DNA of 64,000 bases from Stenotrophomonas sp. 364 (GCF_009832905.1 NZ_CP047135.1:4070001-4134000), one strand, 5' to 3'. Counted from the first letter of the stretch, positions 7,723 to 17,333 are shown. Program-made: numbers and translations. Notes: generated by a model from the sequence alone, not told the origin.

Positions 7723-8628
7723 TCAGATCGCCCAGATCCCGGCAATCACGGCCAGCACCAGGCCCCACTTGATCACCTGGTAGGCCACCACGCTGCGCTC
7801 GCGCAGCGCCTTGGCCTTCAGCCGCACCTTGTACACGCCGCCAAACGCCTTGTTGACCCCACCGGTGGGGTCGCCCGGCAGGTTCGGCGAGGCGCCACCG
7901 GCCAGCAGCGTGGACGCCACCGCGCGGTTGAACAGGCCCGGCAGGCCGAAGCGCAGCGGGCGGGCGATGTCGCAGAACAGGATCACCCGGTCGTCGGGCG
8001 TCTCGTTGTGCGCGTGGTGGATGTAGGTCTCATCGAACATCATCCACTCGCCATCACGCCAGCTCTTCTTGATGCCATCCACCACGATGTAGCAGCCATC
8101 GTCGTTGGGCGTGGTCAGGCCCAGGTGCAGGCGCAGCGAACCGGCGAACGGGTCGCGGTGCGGGCGCAGCTCGCTGCCCGAGGGCAGCTGCGCGAACATC
8201 GCCGCGCGCACGTCCGGCAGCGACTCCAGCAGCGCGGTGGTCTTCGGGCACAGGGCCTTGGCCGACGAATGCGACGGGCCGTACCACTTCAGGTAGAAGC
8301 GCTTCCAGCCGCGGCGGAAGAACGAATTGAAGCCGGCATCGTTGAACGTGCTGGACGCGGCGATCTTGTCCGCATCGCGCAGCGCCAGCGCCTCGTCGCG
8401 GATCATCTGCCAGTTCTGGCGCAACGGTTCCAGCTGCGGGAATTCCTTGCCCGGGTCCAGGAACGGCGTGGTCGGCACCTTCGAGAACATGTACATGATC
8501 ACGTTGATGGGGGCCATGAAGCTGGAGTGGTCCAGCAGCTGCCGCGACCAGCGCGCGCGCACCTTGCCACGGAAATGGATATACAGCACGCAGGCGATGA
8601 ACAGCGCTGCCAGCACGATCTTGGTCAT
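7723..8628 (-). CDS. lpxO: LpxO-like Fe(II)/2-oxoglutarate dioxygenase (lipid A hydroxylase)
   Basis: 301 residues, matching the usual LpxO length of about 300. LpxO-type enzymes hydroxylate a secondary acyl chain of lipid A at the cytoplasmic membrane. An N-terminal membrane anchor (about 3-17) and a C-terminal hydrophobic helix (about 283-301) bracket the aspartyl/asparaginyl beta-hydroxylase fold. The iron ligands are His157 and Asp159 in RPHRDPF plus a His of FDETYIHHAHNE (about 204-205), and Arg214 probably binds 2-oxoglutarate. It is divergent from a small kinase gene that may also act on envelope sugars. The family is clear; the exact acyl substrate is not visible. Confidence 0.85.
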   Translation of the reverse strand: MTKIVLAALFIACVLYIHFRGKVRARWSRQLLDHSSFMAPINVIMYMFSKVPTTPFLDPGKEFPQLEPLRQNWQMIRDEALALRDADKIAASSTFNDAGFNSFFRRGWKRFYLKWYGPSHSSAKALCPKTTALLESLPDVRAAMFAQLPSGSELRPHRDPFAGSLRLHLGLTTPNDDGCYIVVDGIKKSWRDGEWMMFDETYIHHAHNETPDDRVILFCDIARPLRFGLPGLFNRAVASTLLAGGASPNLPGDPTGGVNKAFGGVYKVRLKAKALRERSVVAYQVIKWGLVLAVIAGIWAI

Positions 8629-9200
8629 CAGTCTTCCTCCGGCAGGGCCGGAACCGAAACGTGGGGGCGATGCACGGCAGATACCGGCACCGGTAAGGCG
8701 TCAGGGGGCGGGGACGTGCCAGAGAGGGGCGGCCGCCCATGTCGCGATCAACGGCGTATGGTCGGCACCGGGTGCGCCGGGGTCAAGCGGGCGGTGGGGC
8801 CTGTTCAGCGCGCCGTGCCTGAACGCGGGGCCTGGACTACCCCGATGCACCGCCACCCCCTCACCGCCGCCTACCCGCCCCTCAGCGAGGCCTACCAAGG
8901 CTTTTTTCGCGATGGTCGGCGTTGCTGCGCCACGCACTACTGGCGTTCCTTGAACGCATTGCCCAGCCGGCCGTTCCGCAAGCGCTTGATCGATAACGCA
9001 ATTCTAGCGAGTGATACAGAATTGTCCGATTTCACGTGACGAACTGTTCCACCCCCGGCTACGACATTTCTCCGACATTCTCTGGATTGGTGTACTGGTG
9101 AGTATTAAAATTAACGAAATCTTGATACCCACCCCTCCCCAGTAGCAGCACCGGTACGCCTGACGCTTTGCGCCGTCCACCGGGTCGCCCAAAGAACGCC
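8629..9200. other. Gene-free stretch between lpxO-like gene and small kinase
   Basis: 572 bp without a convincing gene. One in-frame run from ATG at 8845 to a stop at 9039 could encode 64 residues but lacks a ribosome site. The last 150 bp are clearly AT-rich (around 9090-9130) and probably hold the kinase promoter; I could not fix a -35/-10 pair. Confidence 0.5.
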
Positions 9201-9857
9201 ATGAATACTCCTGTTGCTTCGTGTGTCGGCACCGACACCGCCCCGGCCGAGCTGCTCAAGCGCGGCGAACGCCTGCTTGAACCGGACGTCTACCGCACCT
9301 GCCTCAACGGCCAGCAGGCCGTGGTCAAGGACTACACCCGTTACCGCGGCACGCCGCTGTCGCCAGTGGCGCGCCTGCTGGTGCGCCGCGAGGCCCGCAT
9401 CCTGCAGCGCCTGAGTGGCTGGAAGCATGCCCCGGCCCTATTGGGCACCATCGGCGGGCTGGCGCTGGGCATGGAGTTCATTCCCGGCCAGACCCTGAGC
9501 GCGGCCCAGTCGGTCGGCGCGGAGGTGTTCGAGCAGCTGCAGTACGCCCTCACCCGCCTGCACGCGGCCGGCATCACCCACAACGACCTGCATGGCACCA
9601 ACGTGATGGTCAGCGGCGGGGTGCCGGTGCTGGTGGACTTCACCTCGGCCTGGCGCAGCCCGCGCTGGCTGCCGGTGCACCCGGTTTCGCGCCAGCTGCG
9701 CCGCAGCGACATGAAGAACCTATTGAAGATGCGCCAGCGCCTGACCGGCCTGACGCCCACGCCGTCGCAGGCCGCACTGGTGGCCGACCCGCGCTGGGTG
9801 GCCAGCCTGCGCGTGGGCTGGAAGCGCTTCTACCGCTGGTTCAAGGGCCACGCATAA
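9201..9857 (+). CDS. Small RIO/WaaP-like kinase
   Basis: 218 residues with a minimal protein-kinase-like fold. Lys43 in QAVVKDYTRY is the likely ATP lysine and Glu64 in RREARIL its partner. The catalytic loop is HNDLHGTN (127-134), and the metal-binding Asp is D146 in LVDFTSA. This pattern fits the lipopolysaccharide kinase (Kdo/WaaP) and RIO branches, not canonical Ser/Thr kinases. I start at the ATG at 9201; an in-frame ATG lies 33 bp upstream. The neighbouring lpxO-like gene makes phosphorylation of an LPS core sugar attractive, but that is inference; a protein substrate is also possible. Confidence 0.8.
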   Translation: MNTPVASCVGTDTAPAELLKRGERLLEPDVYRTCLNGQQAVVKDYTRYRGTPLSPVARLLVRREARILQRLSGWKHAPALLGTIGGLALGMEFIPGQTLSAAQSVGAEVFEQLQYALTRLHAAGITHNDLHGTNVMVSGGVPVLVDFTSAWRSPRWLPVHPVSRQLRRSDMKNLLKMRQRLTGLTPTPSQAALVADPRWVASLRVGWKRFYRWFKGHA

Positions 9858-9906
9858 ACCCGGCCGCTGTTTCGGCCATACCAACCCCACCCGCTTACAG
9901 CGGACC

Positions 9907-9930
9907 GTAGTGCCAGGCTCTGCCCGGCAA
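9907..9930. repeat. Single SMAG element
   Basis: A lone GTAG palindrome with arms of GCCAGGCTCTGCCCGGC type sits between the convergent kinase and PII genes. Confidence 0.7.
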
Positions 9931-9937
9931 ACACAAC

Positions 9938-10369
<432 letters not shown>

Positions 10370-10402
10370 CTATCCTTAGCGTATACCCTGCGGAGCAGTA
10401 GC

Positions 10403-10663
10403 ATGATCGACCTCAACCACCTTGATGACCTGGCCCGTCGCCTGAGCGACATGGTCCCGCCGGGCCTGCGCCAGTCGCGCGAGGAACTGCAGGCCACCTT
10501 CAAGACCGCGCTGCAGGCCGGGCTGGGCAAACTGGACCTGGTCACCCGCGAGGAATTCGACGTACAGCGCGCGGTGCTGCTCAAGACCCGCGAAAAGCTG
10601 GAGGCGCTGGAAAAGACCGTGGCCGAGCTGGAAGCGCGCAGCAGCGACACGCCGGCAGGCTGA
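10403..10663 (+). CDS. ubiK: Ubiquinone biosynthesis accessory factor, BMFP domain
   Basis: 86 residues of the YqiC/UbiK family (BMFP domain). UbiK helps aerobic ubiquinone synthesis by binding UbiJ in the Ubi metabolon. The N-terminal amphipathic part (about 1-40) is followed by the signature REEFDVQRAVLLKTREKLEALE (about 52-73), which forms a coiled coil and mediates trimerisation. A GGAG-like ribosome site precedes the ATG. It is divergent from glnB, as often seen in related genomes. Confidence 0.9.
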   Translation: MIDLNHLDDLARRLSDMVPPGLRQSREELQATFKTALQAGLGKLDLVTREEFDVQRAVLLKTREKLEALEKTVAELEARSSDTPAG

Positions 10664-10674
10664 GCCAGGCCGCA

Positions 10675-11514
10675 TCAGGCCGTTTGCAGCACAAACCGCT
10701 CGATCGCCAGCGCCACGCCGTCCTCGGCGTTGGTCGCGGTTTCGAAGCGCGCCGTCTGTTTCACCGCCTCGATCGCGTTGCCCATCGCCACGCTGGTCCC
10801 GGCGAACTGGAGCATGGTCAGGTCGTTCTCCTGATCGCCGAGTGCCATCACGTTGGCCGCGTCCACGCCCAGGTGCGCGGCCAGCTTCTGCAGGCTCGGT
10901 CCCTTGCCCGCCCGGTGGTCGAACACCTCCAGGAAGAACGGCGCGCTCTTGAGCACCGCGAAACGGTCGGTCAGTTCCGATGGCAGGCGCGCGATCGCTG
11001 CATCCAGCACGTGCGGCTCGTCGATCATCATCAGCTTGATGAACTGCATCGCCGGGTCCATGTCCTCCACCCGCCGGTACGACAGCGGCACGTGCGACAG
11101 GTGCGAATCGGCCACCGTGTAGATGCTGATGTCCTGGTTGGGCGTGTACATGCGCCGGCCATCCAGCGCCTGGAAGTGGATGCCCAGATCACGCGCGATG
11201 CGTTCGCAGAACAGGAAGTCCTCGAAGCTCAGCGGGTACTCGACCACGCGCTGGCCGCTGCCGAGGTTCTCCACCACCGCGCCATTGCAGGCGATGCAGA
11301 ACTCCGCATCGCCCTCGATCCCCAGCTCGGCCAGGAAAGGCGCCAGCCCGGACACCGGCCGGCCGCTGGCCAGCACCACCCGCACGCCCTGCGCGCGGGC
11401 CGCGGCAATGGCCTGCTTCACCCGCGGCGTGAGCTTGTGGGCGGGGTTGAGCAGGGTGCCATCCATATCAATGGCGATGAGGTGGACCGGGCTGGGGTGG
11501 TGCGGCATATCCAT
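10675..11514 (-). CDS. Cof-type HAD-IIB sugar phosphatase
   Basis: 279 residues. HAD motif I is DMDGTLLNP (about 16-24), motif II is VLASGRP, motif III uses the Lys of KGPSLQKLA, and motif IV is GDQENDLTML. A C2-type cap lies between motifs II and III. This is the layout of Cof/YidA phosphatases, which hydrolyse sugar phosphates and related small phospho-metabolites with broad specificity. Two nearby ATGs (11514 and 11508) are equally plausible. It ends 11 bp from ubiK, convergently. The physiological substrate cannot be told from sequence. Confidence 0.92.
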   Translation of the reverse strand: MDMPHHPSPVHLIAIDMDGTLLNPAHKLTPRVKQAIAAARAQGVRVVLASGRPVSGLAPFLAELGIEGDAEFCIACNGAVVENLGSGQRVVEYPLSFEDFLFCERIARDLGIHFQALDGRRMYTPNQDISIYTVADSHLSHVPLSYRRVEDMDPAMQFIKLMMIDEPHVLDAAIARLPSELTDRFAVLKSAPFFLEVFDHRAGKGPSLQKLAAHLGVDAANVMALGDQENDLTMLQFAGTSVAMGNAIEAVKQTARFETATNAEDGVALAIERFVLQTA

Positions 11515-11676
11515 CAGGTTGAATGTTCGGGCGATGCAGGGAGGCGTCCAGTCTAGCGGCAGCGCATGAACGGCCGCGACCGCAGAAGCCCGACGCCACG
11601 CCGGTGCGAGCGCCTACATACCGGGCTGCGCGCAGCCGCCATCATCGCCCTCACCCCAACCAACCCCGGTAACCGC

Positions 11677-13179
11677 ATGAGCCTGGCGCTGGTCCACAGC
11701 CGTGCCCGCGCAGGCGTCAACGCGCCTGCCGTCCGCATTGAAGTACTGCTCTCCGGCGGCCTGCCGCACACCCAGATGGTGGGCCTGCCGGAAACCGCCG
11801 TGCGCGAATCGCGGGACCGCGTGCGTGCCGCCATCGTCTGTTCGCAATTCGAATTTCCACAGCGCCGCATCACCATCAACCTGGCCCCGGCCGACCTGCC
11901 CAAGGAAGGCGGACGCTTTGATCTGGCCATTGCGCTGGGCATCCTCGCCGCCAGCGGGCAGATCGATACGCAGGTCTTGTCGCGCTATGAATTCCTGGGC
12001 GAACTTGCGCTGACCGGTGAGCTACGCGGGGTGAACGGCGTGCTGCCCGCCGCGCTTGCCGCCGCCCGGCTCGGTCGCACCCTGATCGTCCCACCGGAAA
12101 ACGCCGCCGAAGCCGGCTTGGCCGGGCACGCGGATGTGCGCGTGGCGCGGACACTGCTGGAAGCATGCGCTGGTCTGAGTGAGCGCACGTTGCCCAAGGC
12201 CCTGCCTGCCGACGTCGCCAGCCTGCCCATGCCCGACCTGCGCGACGTACGCGGCCAACCGCAGGCACGGCGAGCGCTCGAGGTAGCCGCTGCCGGGGGC
12301 CACCACCTGTTGCTGATCGGCACGCCGGGCTGCGGCAAGACGCTGCTGGCCTCGCGGTTGCCCGGCATCCTGCCCGACGCCACCGAGCTGGAGGCACTGG
12401 AGACCGCCACGGTGGCGTCCTGCACCGGCGGCGGCATCGACACCGCGCGTTGGCGGCAGCGCCCGTACCGATCACCGCACCACACCGCCAGCGCGGTGTC
12501 GCTGGTGGGCGGCGGCTCGTTCCCGCGTCCGGGCGAAATATCGCTGGCACACAACGGCGTGCTGTTCCTGGATGAACTGCCCGAGTGGAGCCGGCACGCC
12601 CTGGAGGTACTGCGCGAGCCATTGGAGTCCGGCCAGGTGGTGGTCGCCCGCGCCTCACGCAGTGAAGCATTTCCCGCACGCTTCCAGCTGGTGGCGGCGA
12701 TGAACCCCTGCCCCTGCGGCTGGGCCGGCGACCGGAGCGGACGCTGTCGCTGCGCCGTGGATGGCATCCAGCGCTATCGCGGTCGCGTGTCCGGCCCGCT
12801 GCTGGACCGCATCGACCTGCATGTGGAGGTGCCGCGGTTGGAGCCGCACGAACTCCGCGATGACACGCCGTACGGCGAAGACAGCAGCACGGTGCGGGCG
12901 CGGGTGGTGGCAGCGCGCGAGGTGCAGCTGGGCCGCAGCGAGAAGGCCAATGCGCAGTTGCAGCCCGGCGAGCTGGCGCAGCATTGCCGGCTGTCTACTG
13001 CGGATCGGCAACTACTTGAGGATGCGGTCGAACGACTGCAGCTGTCCGCGCGGTCGATGCATCGCATTCTTCGCGTGGCGCGGACGGTGGCCGACCTGGA
13101 GGGGAGTGAGGGCATTCGGACGGCGCATGTGGCCGAGGCGATCGGGTATCGCCAGTTGGATCGCGGTGGGGGTGCATGA
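11677..13179 (+). CDS. comM: ComM/YifB family Mg-chelatase-like AAA+ ATPase
   Basis: 500 residues, the standard ComM length. ComM is a hexameric helicase that promotes branch migration during integration of DNA taken up by natural transformation. An N-terminal ChlI-like Lon-protease-fold domain (about 20-140) is followed by the AAA+ core with Walker A GTPGCGKTLLASRLPG (about 212-227) and Walker B LFLDELPEW. A Mg-chelatase C-terminal domain (about 400-490) follows. I start at the ATG before SLALVHSRA, the family-typical N-terminus; an upstream in-frame ATG at 11566 is unlikely. A competence role is family knowledge; no other competence gene is nearby. Confidence 0.95.
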   Translation: MSLALVHSRARAGVNAPAVRIEVLLSGGLPHTQMVGLPETAVRESRDRVRAAIVCSQFEFPQRRITINLAPADLPKEGGRFDLAIALGILAASGQIDTQVLSRYEFLGELALTGELRGVNGVLPAALAAARLGRTLIVPPENAAEAGLAGHADVRVARTLLEACAGLSERTLPKALPADVASLPMPDLRDVRGQPQARRALEVAAAGGHHLLLIGTPGCGKTLLASRLPGILPDATELEALETATVASCTGGGIDTARWRQRPYRSPHHTASAVSLVGGGSFPRPGEISLAHNGVLFLDELPEWSRHALEVLREPLESGQVVVARASRSEAFPARFQLVAAMNPCPCGWAGDRSGRCRCAVDGIQRYRGRVSGPLLDRIDLHVEVPRLEPHELRDDTPYGEDSSTVRARVVAAREVQLGRSEKANAQLQPGELAQHCRLSTADRQLLEDAVERLQLSARSMHRILRVARTVADLEGSEGIRTAHVAEAIGYRQLDRGGGA

Positions 13180-13337
13180 ATCGATAGCCGTCCCGCTGGA
13201 TTGGCTGAATCCCAGCTTCCCGCTCGTTGACTATTGATTCCAGCGCAAAAGAAATTCCCGCATTCCCCGCTTACTCCGCAAAGATCCAGCCACCAGACTG
13301 TCGGCCACCCGTACCAACGGCCCCACTGGATCTCCCC

Positions 13338-14339
13338 ATGTCCCCCGCCTCGCACGCACCCAACGCCAGCGCCCTCTCCCGCCTCACCGCCGGCGGCTTC
13401 AGCATCGGTGTGGAAGCGCCGCTGGACAACGACTGGACCCCCGCTGGCGAACTCGCCCGACGGAACAGCGGCCGGCTGCCCGGCGAGCCAGACATGCAGC
13501 GCCATGCGGACCTGGCCAAGCTGGTGGACCAGCTCGGCTTCCGGGCGTTGTGGGTGCGCGACGTGCCCGTCTACGACCCGTCCTTCGGCGATGCCGCGCA
13601 GGTGTTCGAGGTGTTCACCTACCTTGGCTACCTGGCCGGCATTACCCAGGACATCCTGCTGGGCACCGCCGCCGTGGTGCTACCCATCCGCGAGCCGCTG
13701 CTGACGCTCAAGGCTGCCGCCACGGTGCAGCAGCTCAGCGGCAACCGCTTGCTGATGGGCGTGGCCAGCGGCGACCGCCCGGTGGAGTACCCGCTGTTCG
13801 GCCGCGACTTCCCCGGTCGGGGCGCCAACTTCCGCAGCCAGGTAGACCTGCTGCGCGACCACGCGCGCGCGCACCTGCCCGAACCGCTGGACCTGCTGCC
13901 CCGCCCGTCCGCGCCGCTGCCGCTGCTGGTGGCCGGGCTTTCTCAGCAAACCCCTGCCTGGATCGGCCAGCACATGGATGGCAGCCTGGCCTTCCCTGGC
14001 ACACCCGAAGAGCACGCCCGACGCGTGGCCGCGTGGCGCGCGGTTGCGGGTACCAAGCCGTATGCCAGCTTCATCCACATGGAACTGGACGCGCACCCGG
14101 ATGCACCGATGCGCCGCTGGCGCTTCGGCTTCACGGGCGGGCGCAACGCATTGATCACCGAACTGCACGCCATGCGCGCGGCGGGCGTCGATCACATCGG
14201 CCTGCACGTGCGGCGCAACCAGCGCCCGATGGAGGAAACCTTCCACGAGATCGCCGAGTACGTGCTGCCGCTTTTCCATTCCCAACCCGCGGCCGACCGC
14301 TCGCCGAACGCAGCCCTGCCGGAAATCGCAGGCGCGTAG
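13338..14339 (+). CDS. LLM-class (luciferase-like) flavin oxidoreductase
   Basis: 333 residues with the bacterial luciferase-like TIM barrel. Recognisable parts are the early segment LVDQLGFRALWVRDVPVYDP (about 53-72), the strand ILLGTAAVVLPIREPL and the stretch NRLLMGVASGDRPVEYPLFGRDF. Such enzymes use reduced F420 or FMN on diverse substrates. It lies 52 bp before an aldo/keto reductase on the same strand, probably co-transcribed. I use the ATG at 13338 rather than an in-frame ATG at 13227 in a leader rich in Pro codons. Substrate unknown. Confidence 0.88.
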   Translation: MSPASHAPNASALSRLTAGGFSIGVEAPLDNDWTPAGELARRNSGRLPGEPDMQRHADLAKLVDQLGFRALWVRDVPVYDPSFGDAAQVFEVFTYLGYLAGITQDILLGTAAVVLPIREPLLTLKAAATVQQLSGNRLLMGVASGDRPVEYPLFGRDFPGRGANFRSQVDLLRDHARAHLPEPLDLLPRPSAPLPLLVAGLSQQTPAWIGQHMDGSLAFPGTPEEHARRVAAWRAVAGTKPYASFIHMELDAHPDAPMRRWRFGFTGGRNALITELHAMRAAGVDHIGLHVRRNQRPMEETFHEIAEYVLPLFHSQPAADRSPNAALPEIAGA

Positions 14340-14391
14340 GCGAGCCATTTGCTTCCGCCCGCCGCACACCTCCCCCACATCGAGACCCCCC

Positions 14392-15393
14392 ATGCGCATT
14401 TCAGTCCCCACCCGGTTGGGCTTCGGCACCGCCCCGCTTGGCAACATGTACCGCAACATCCCCGAGCAGGAAGCCCTCGACACCGTAGAGGCCGCCTGGC
14501 AACAGGGCGTCCGCTACTTCGACGCTGCCCCCATGTACGGCGCCGGCCTTGCCGAGCTCCGGCTGGGCACGGCGTTGCAGCAGCACCGGCGCGACGACTA
14601 CGTACTCAGCACGAAGGTGGGGCGCTTGATCCTGGATGAGCGCGAAGACACCACGCAGCGCGACCTCGGCGAGAAAGGCGGCCTGTTCGAGCACGGCCTG
14701 CCCAACAAGATCGTCTATGACTACACCGCCGACGGCACGCTGCGCGCCATCGAGGCCAGCCTGACGCGCCTGAAGACCGACCGCCTGGACATCGTGTGGA
14801 TTCACGACCCCGCCCGCGACTTCCACGGCGAAGGCTGGCGCGACGTATTCGACATCGCCATGAACGGCGCGGCCAAGGCCCTGACCCGGCTGCGCGAGGA
14901 AGGCGTCATCAGCGCCTGGGGTCTAGGCGTCAACCGCGTGGAACCGTGCGAAATGGCGCTGCAGCAGGCCGACCCGGACGGCTTCCTGATCGCCGGCCGG
15001 TACACCCTGCTGGACCACGCCGACGCACTGCGCACCCTGATGCCGGCAAGCACCGCGCGCGGCCTGGGCATCGTGGTGGGCGGCCCGTACAACTCCGGCA
15101 TCCTGGCCGGCGGCACGCACTACGAATACCAGCAGGCCACGCCCGACATCCTGGCCCGCGTGGACGCCCTGCGTGCGGTGTGCGCCGCGTTCAACGTGGA
15201 CATCCGCGCGGCCGCCCTGCAGTTCTCGCTGGCGCATCCGGCCGTAGCGGCGGTGATTCCCGGCGCCAGCCAGCCGAGCCGCATCGCAGAGAACCTGGCG
15301 TTGGTGGATGCGGAGATTCCGGCTGCGTTCTGGCATGCGCTGCGCACGCGTGGGTTGGTGGCGGTGGATGCACCGCTGCCGCAGGCGGGGTAA
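14392..15393 (+). CDS. Aldo/keto reductase (D-threo-aldose dehydrogenase-like)
   Basis: 333 residues. The AKR tetrad is readable: Asp and Tyr in YFDAAPMYGAG (about 42-52), Lys in LSTKVGR, and His in WIHDPARD. A C-terminal NADP-binding region, VIPGASQPSRIAENL, follows. It resembles the branch with D-threo-aldose 1-dehydrogenase, L-fucose dehydrogenase and pyridoxal 4-dehydrogenase. Together with the preceding LLM oxidoreductase it may form a two-gene redox or sugar-catabolic unit; the shared substrate is unknown. Confidence 0.9.
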   Translation: MRISVPTRLGFGTAPLGNMYRNIPEQEALDTVEAAWQQGVRYFDAAPMYGAGLAELRLGTALQQHRRDDYVLSTKVGRLILDEREDTTQRDLGEKGGLFEHGLPNKIVYDYTADGTLRAIEASLTRLKTDRLDIVWIHDPARDFHGEGWRDVFDIAMNGAAKALTRLREEGVISAWGLGVNRVEPCEMALQQADPDGFLIAGRYTLLDHADALRTLMPASTARGLGIVVGGPYNSGILAGGTHYEYQQATPDILARVDALRAVCAAFNVDIRAAALQFSLAHPAVAAVIPGASQPSRIAENLALVDAEIPAAFWHALRTRGLVAVDAPLPQAG

Positions 15394-15475
15394 GGCACGT
15401 TGCTGCGGCATGGGAGATGGTCGTCATTGGCGGCCCCCGCGATCCTTTCCGGCCGGAACCGACCCCGCCCGAACA

Positions 15476-15649
15476 AATCCTTTCAATCGTGAGGATTTCT
15501 CTCCCTGTAGCGACGGAATGCGCGTGAATCCTTACAAGCATAAGGAATCTGACCAGACGGGGCGATGTACGGGCTGAATCCTCACGCTCATAAGGAATAT
15601 GGCGTAATCTCCAGCTTCAAGCCAAGAGATCCGCACGATCACGAGGATT
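15476..15649. promoter_or_regulatory. Four phased HipB operator-like repeats
   Basis: Four dyads of the form ATCC-N12-GGA(T/A) lie at 15476-15497, 15527-15548, 15577-15598 and 15628-15649. They are spaced 51, 50 and 51 bp apart, close to five helical turns. The second reads TCCTTA-N6-TAAGGA, the best palindrome. The fourth covers the GAGGA ribosome site of hipB, so bound repressor would also block translation initiation. E. coli hipBA also has four operators (TATCC-N8-GGATA); here the half-site core is similar and the spacer is four bases longer. Confidence 0.75.
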
Positions 15650-15653
15650 CCTC

Positions 15654-15923
15654 ATGAAGGTCAAGCTGCAACGCGCCGAAGATCTGGGTGCCTTGGTGCG
15701 CGCCACCCGCAAGTACCAGGGCATGCGGCAGGACGACACCGCCGAGGGTATTGGCGTCAGCGAGAACTTCCTGGCCAAGGTCGAACGCGGCGGCGGAACC
15801 GTGCAATGGCAGAAGCTGTTCAATGTGCTGAGCGAGCTCGGTCTGCAGGTTGAGATCGACGTTCCGGATGCTGCCATGGCACGGTTGCACGAGCAGCCGA
15901 AGAAGAAGGGGCGCACGTCGTGA
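15654..15923 (+). CDS. hipB: HipB-like Xre-family antitoxin/repressor
   Basis: 89 residues. A five-helix Xre/Cro HTH domain (about 8-70) contains the recognition region DDTAEGIGVSENFLAKVERG. The C-terminal tail (PKKKGRTS) is basic, and HipB-type antitoxins use such tails for toxin or DNA contacts. It directly precedes hipA with overlapping stop and start codons (GTGA), the classic antitoxin-first order. It is expected to bind the four dyads upstream and to neutralise HipA. Confidence 0.92.
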   Translation: MKVKLQRAEDLGALVRATRKYQGMRQDDTAEGIGVSENFLAKVERGGGTVQWQKLFNVLSELGLQVEIDVPDAAMARLHEQPKKKGRTS

Positions 15924-17302
15924 CCCCGGCGCCCCCCAGCACCGGTGAGGCGTCGGCCGCAGACAGCGTGGCGACGGAACGCCTGCATGCACCCGAGCGC
16001 TCACTCCTGGCCACCATCGACGGCCAGACTGTGGGCACCCTGCAGGAGTACCGCAACCTGTGGCGCTTCGAGTACACGCGGGCATGGCATGACACTCCCG
16101 ATGGGTTCGATCTGTCGCCGTGGCTGCCGCGCCGCGATGGGCGCATTGTCGATGGCAGCACGTCGCGGCCGGTGCAGTGGTACTTCGACAACCTGCTACC
16201 CGAAGAGCACCTGCGTGTACGCATCGCCGCCGAGGCGAACATCGCAGGCAACGATGACTTCGCCCTGCTGGCCCACGATGGCGCCGAGTCGGCCGGCTCA
16301 CTGACGCTGCTGCCACCCGGCAAGATGCTGGCACCGGGCACCCGGGTGCCCTTGTCCGACGCGGAGCTGTCCCGCCGCATCGGCAGACTGCCCCGGTTCT
16401 CGCTCAGCAGTGGTGCGGAAAAGCGCATGTCGCTCGCCGGTGCGCAGCACAAGCTGGCGGTGATTGAAGACGATGGCCTGTACCAGCCAGTCGGCGATGC
16501 AGCGTCCACGCATATCCTCAAGCCCGACAGCAGCGATCCCGATTACCCCCACACGGTGATCAACGAGTGGTTCACCCTGCGGCTGGCGCGTGCCATGGGC
16601 CTGCCAACCCCCGATGTGCAACGCCGCTACGTGCCCGAGCCGGTGTTCCTGATCGCGCGCTTCGACCGCGAGGTCACCGGCGACGGCGTCCGCCGCCTGC
16701 ATGCCATCGACGGCTGCCAGCTGCTCAACTTGCCACGTAGCGCCAAGTACGCCTCCGCAACCGTGCAGAACCTGGCGGCCATAGTTGAACACTGCCGCGA
16801 GAAGCTCAGCGCACGGCGTCGCCTGTTCGACTGGTTGGTCTTCAATGTGTTGGTCGGCAACGATGACGCCCATTTGAAGAACCTGAGTTTCAGGGTGGGC
16901 AAGGATGGTGTCGACCTGGCGCCGCATTACGACCTGCTCAGCACCGTGGCGGGAAGCACACGCGCCTACAAGCATGAGAATGCGGCGTGGCCGCAGGCAT
17001 CAACCGTGGCGGGAGACATCATGGGGGTGAAGCGCTTTGCCGACATCACGCCAGAGGTGCTCATCGAAGCAGCGGTCGCGCTGAAGCTCCCGGCGCGCAT
17101 GGCACAGCGACGCGTGGCCACCATGGCCGCCACCATCGTTGGCGAAGCCGAGGCGCTCTATGCCACCGTGGAGCAGGAGAACCCGCAGTGGGCCAGCGTA
17201 GCCGGCGTCACCCTGGAAGGTGAGATGCGCATGCTGCGAACCATCATCCATGGGGTGATCAAACACATGGCCGCGCAGCTGCAAATCCCCGCAGCCACGT
17301 AA
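15920..17302 (+). CDS. hipA: HipA-type Ser/Thr kinase toxin
   Basis: 460 residues, slightly longer than E. coli HipA (440). An N-terminal HipA subdomain (about 28-130) is followed by the kinase-like core. RMSLAGAQHK (169-178) matches the phosphate-binding loop in which E. coli HipA autophosphorylates a Ser, here probably Ser171. The catalytic loop GNDDAHLKN (313-321) and the metal-binding Asp338 in APHYDLLS are intact. HipA inactivates glutamyl-tRNA synthetase by phosphorylation and causes growth arrest and persistence; the target here is inferred. The GTG start overlaps the hipB stop. The first 25 residues are an extra Pro/Ala/Ser-rich extension. Confidence 0.93.
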   Translation: MTPAPPSTGEASAADSVATERLHAPERSLLATIDGQTVGTLQEYRNLWRFEYTRAWHDTPDGFDLSPWLPRRDGRIVDGSTSRPVQWYFDNLLPEEHLRVRIAAEANIAGNDDFALLAHDGAESAGSLTLLPPGKMLAPGTRVPLSDAELSRRIGRLPRFSLSSGAEKRMSLAGAQHKLAVIEDDGLYQPVGDAASTHILKPDSSDPDYPHTVINEWFTLRLARAMGLPTPDVQRRYVPEPVFLIARFDREVTGDGVRRLHAIDGCQLLNLPRSAKYASATVQNLAAIVEHCREKLSARRRLFDWLVFNVLVGNDDAHLKNLSFRVGKDGVDLAPHYDLLSTVAGSTRAYKHENAAWPQASTVAGDIMGVKRFADITPEVLIEAAVALKLPARMAQRRVATMAATIVGEAEALYATVEQENPQWASVAGVTLEGEMRMLRTIIHGVIKHMAAQLQIPAAT

Positions 17303-17333
17303 CCACTGGACGCCTGCCCCGCACCGTCGCACC

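Noticed and set aside
8845..9039. 64-codon frame upstream of the small kinase
   Set aside because: No ribosome site, and the frame is open far upstream across unrelated sequence; conservation would be needed.
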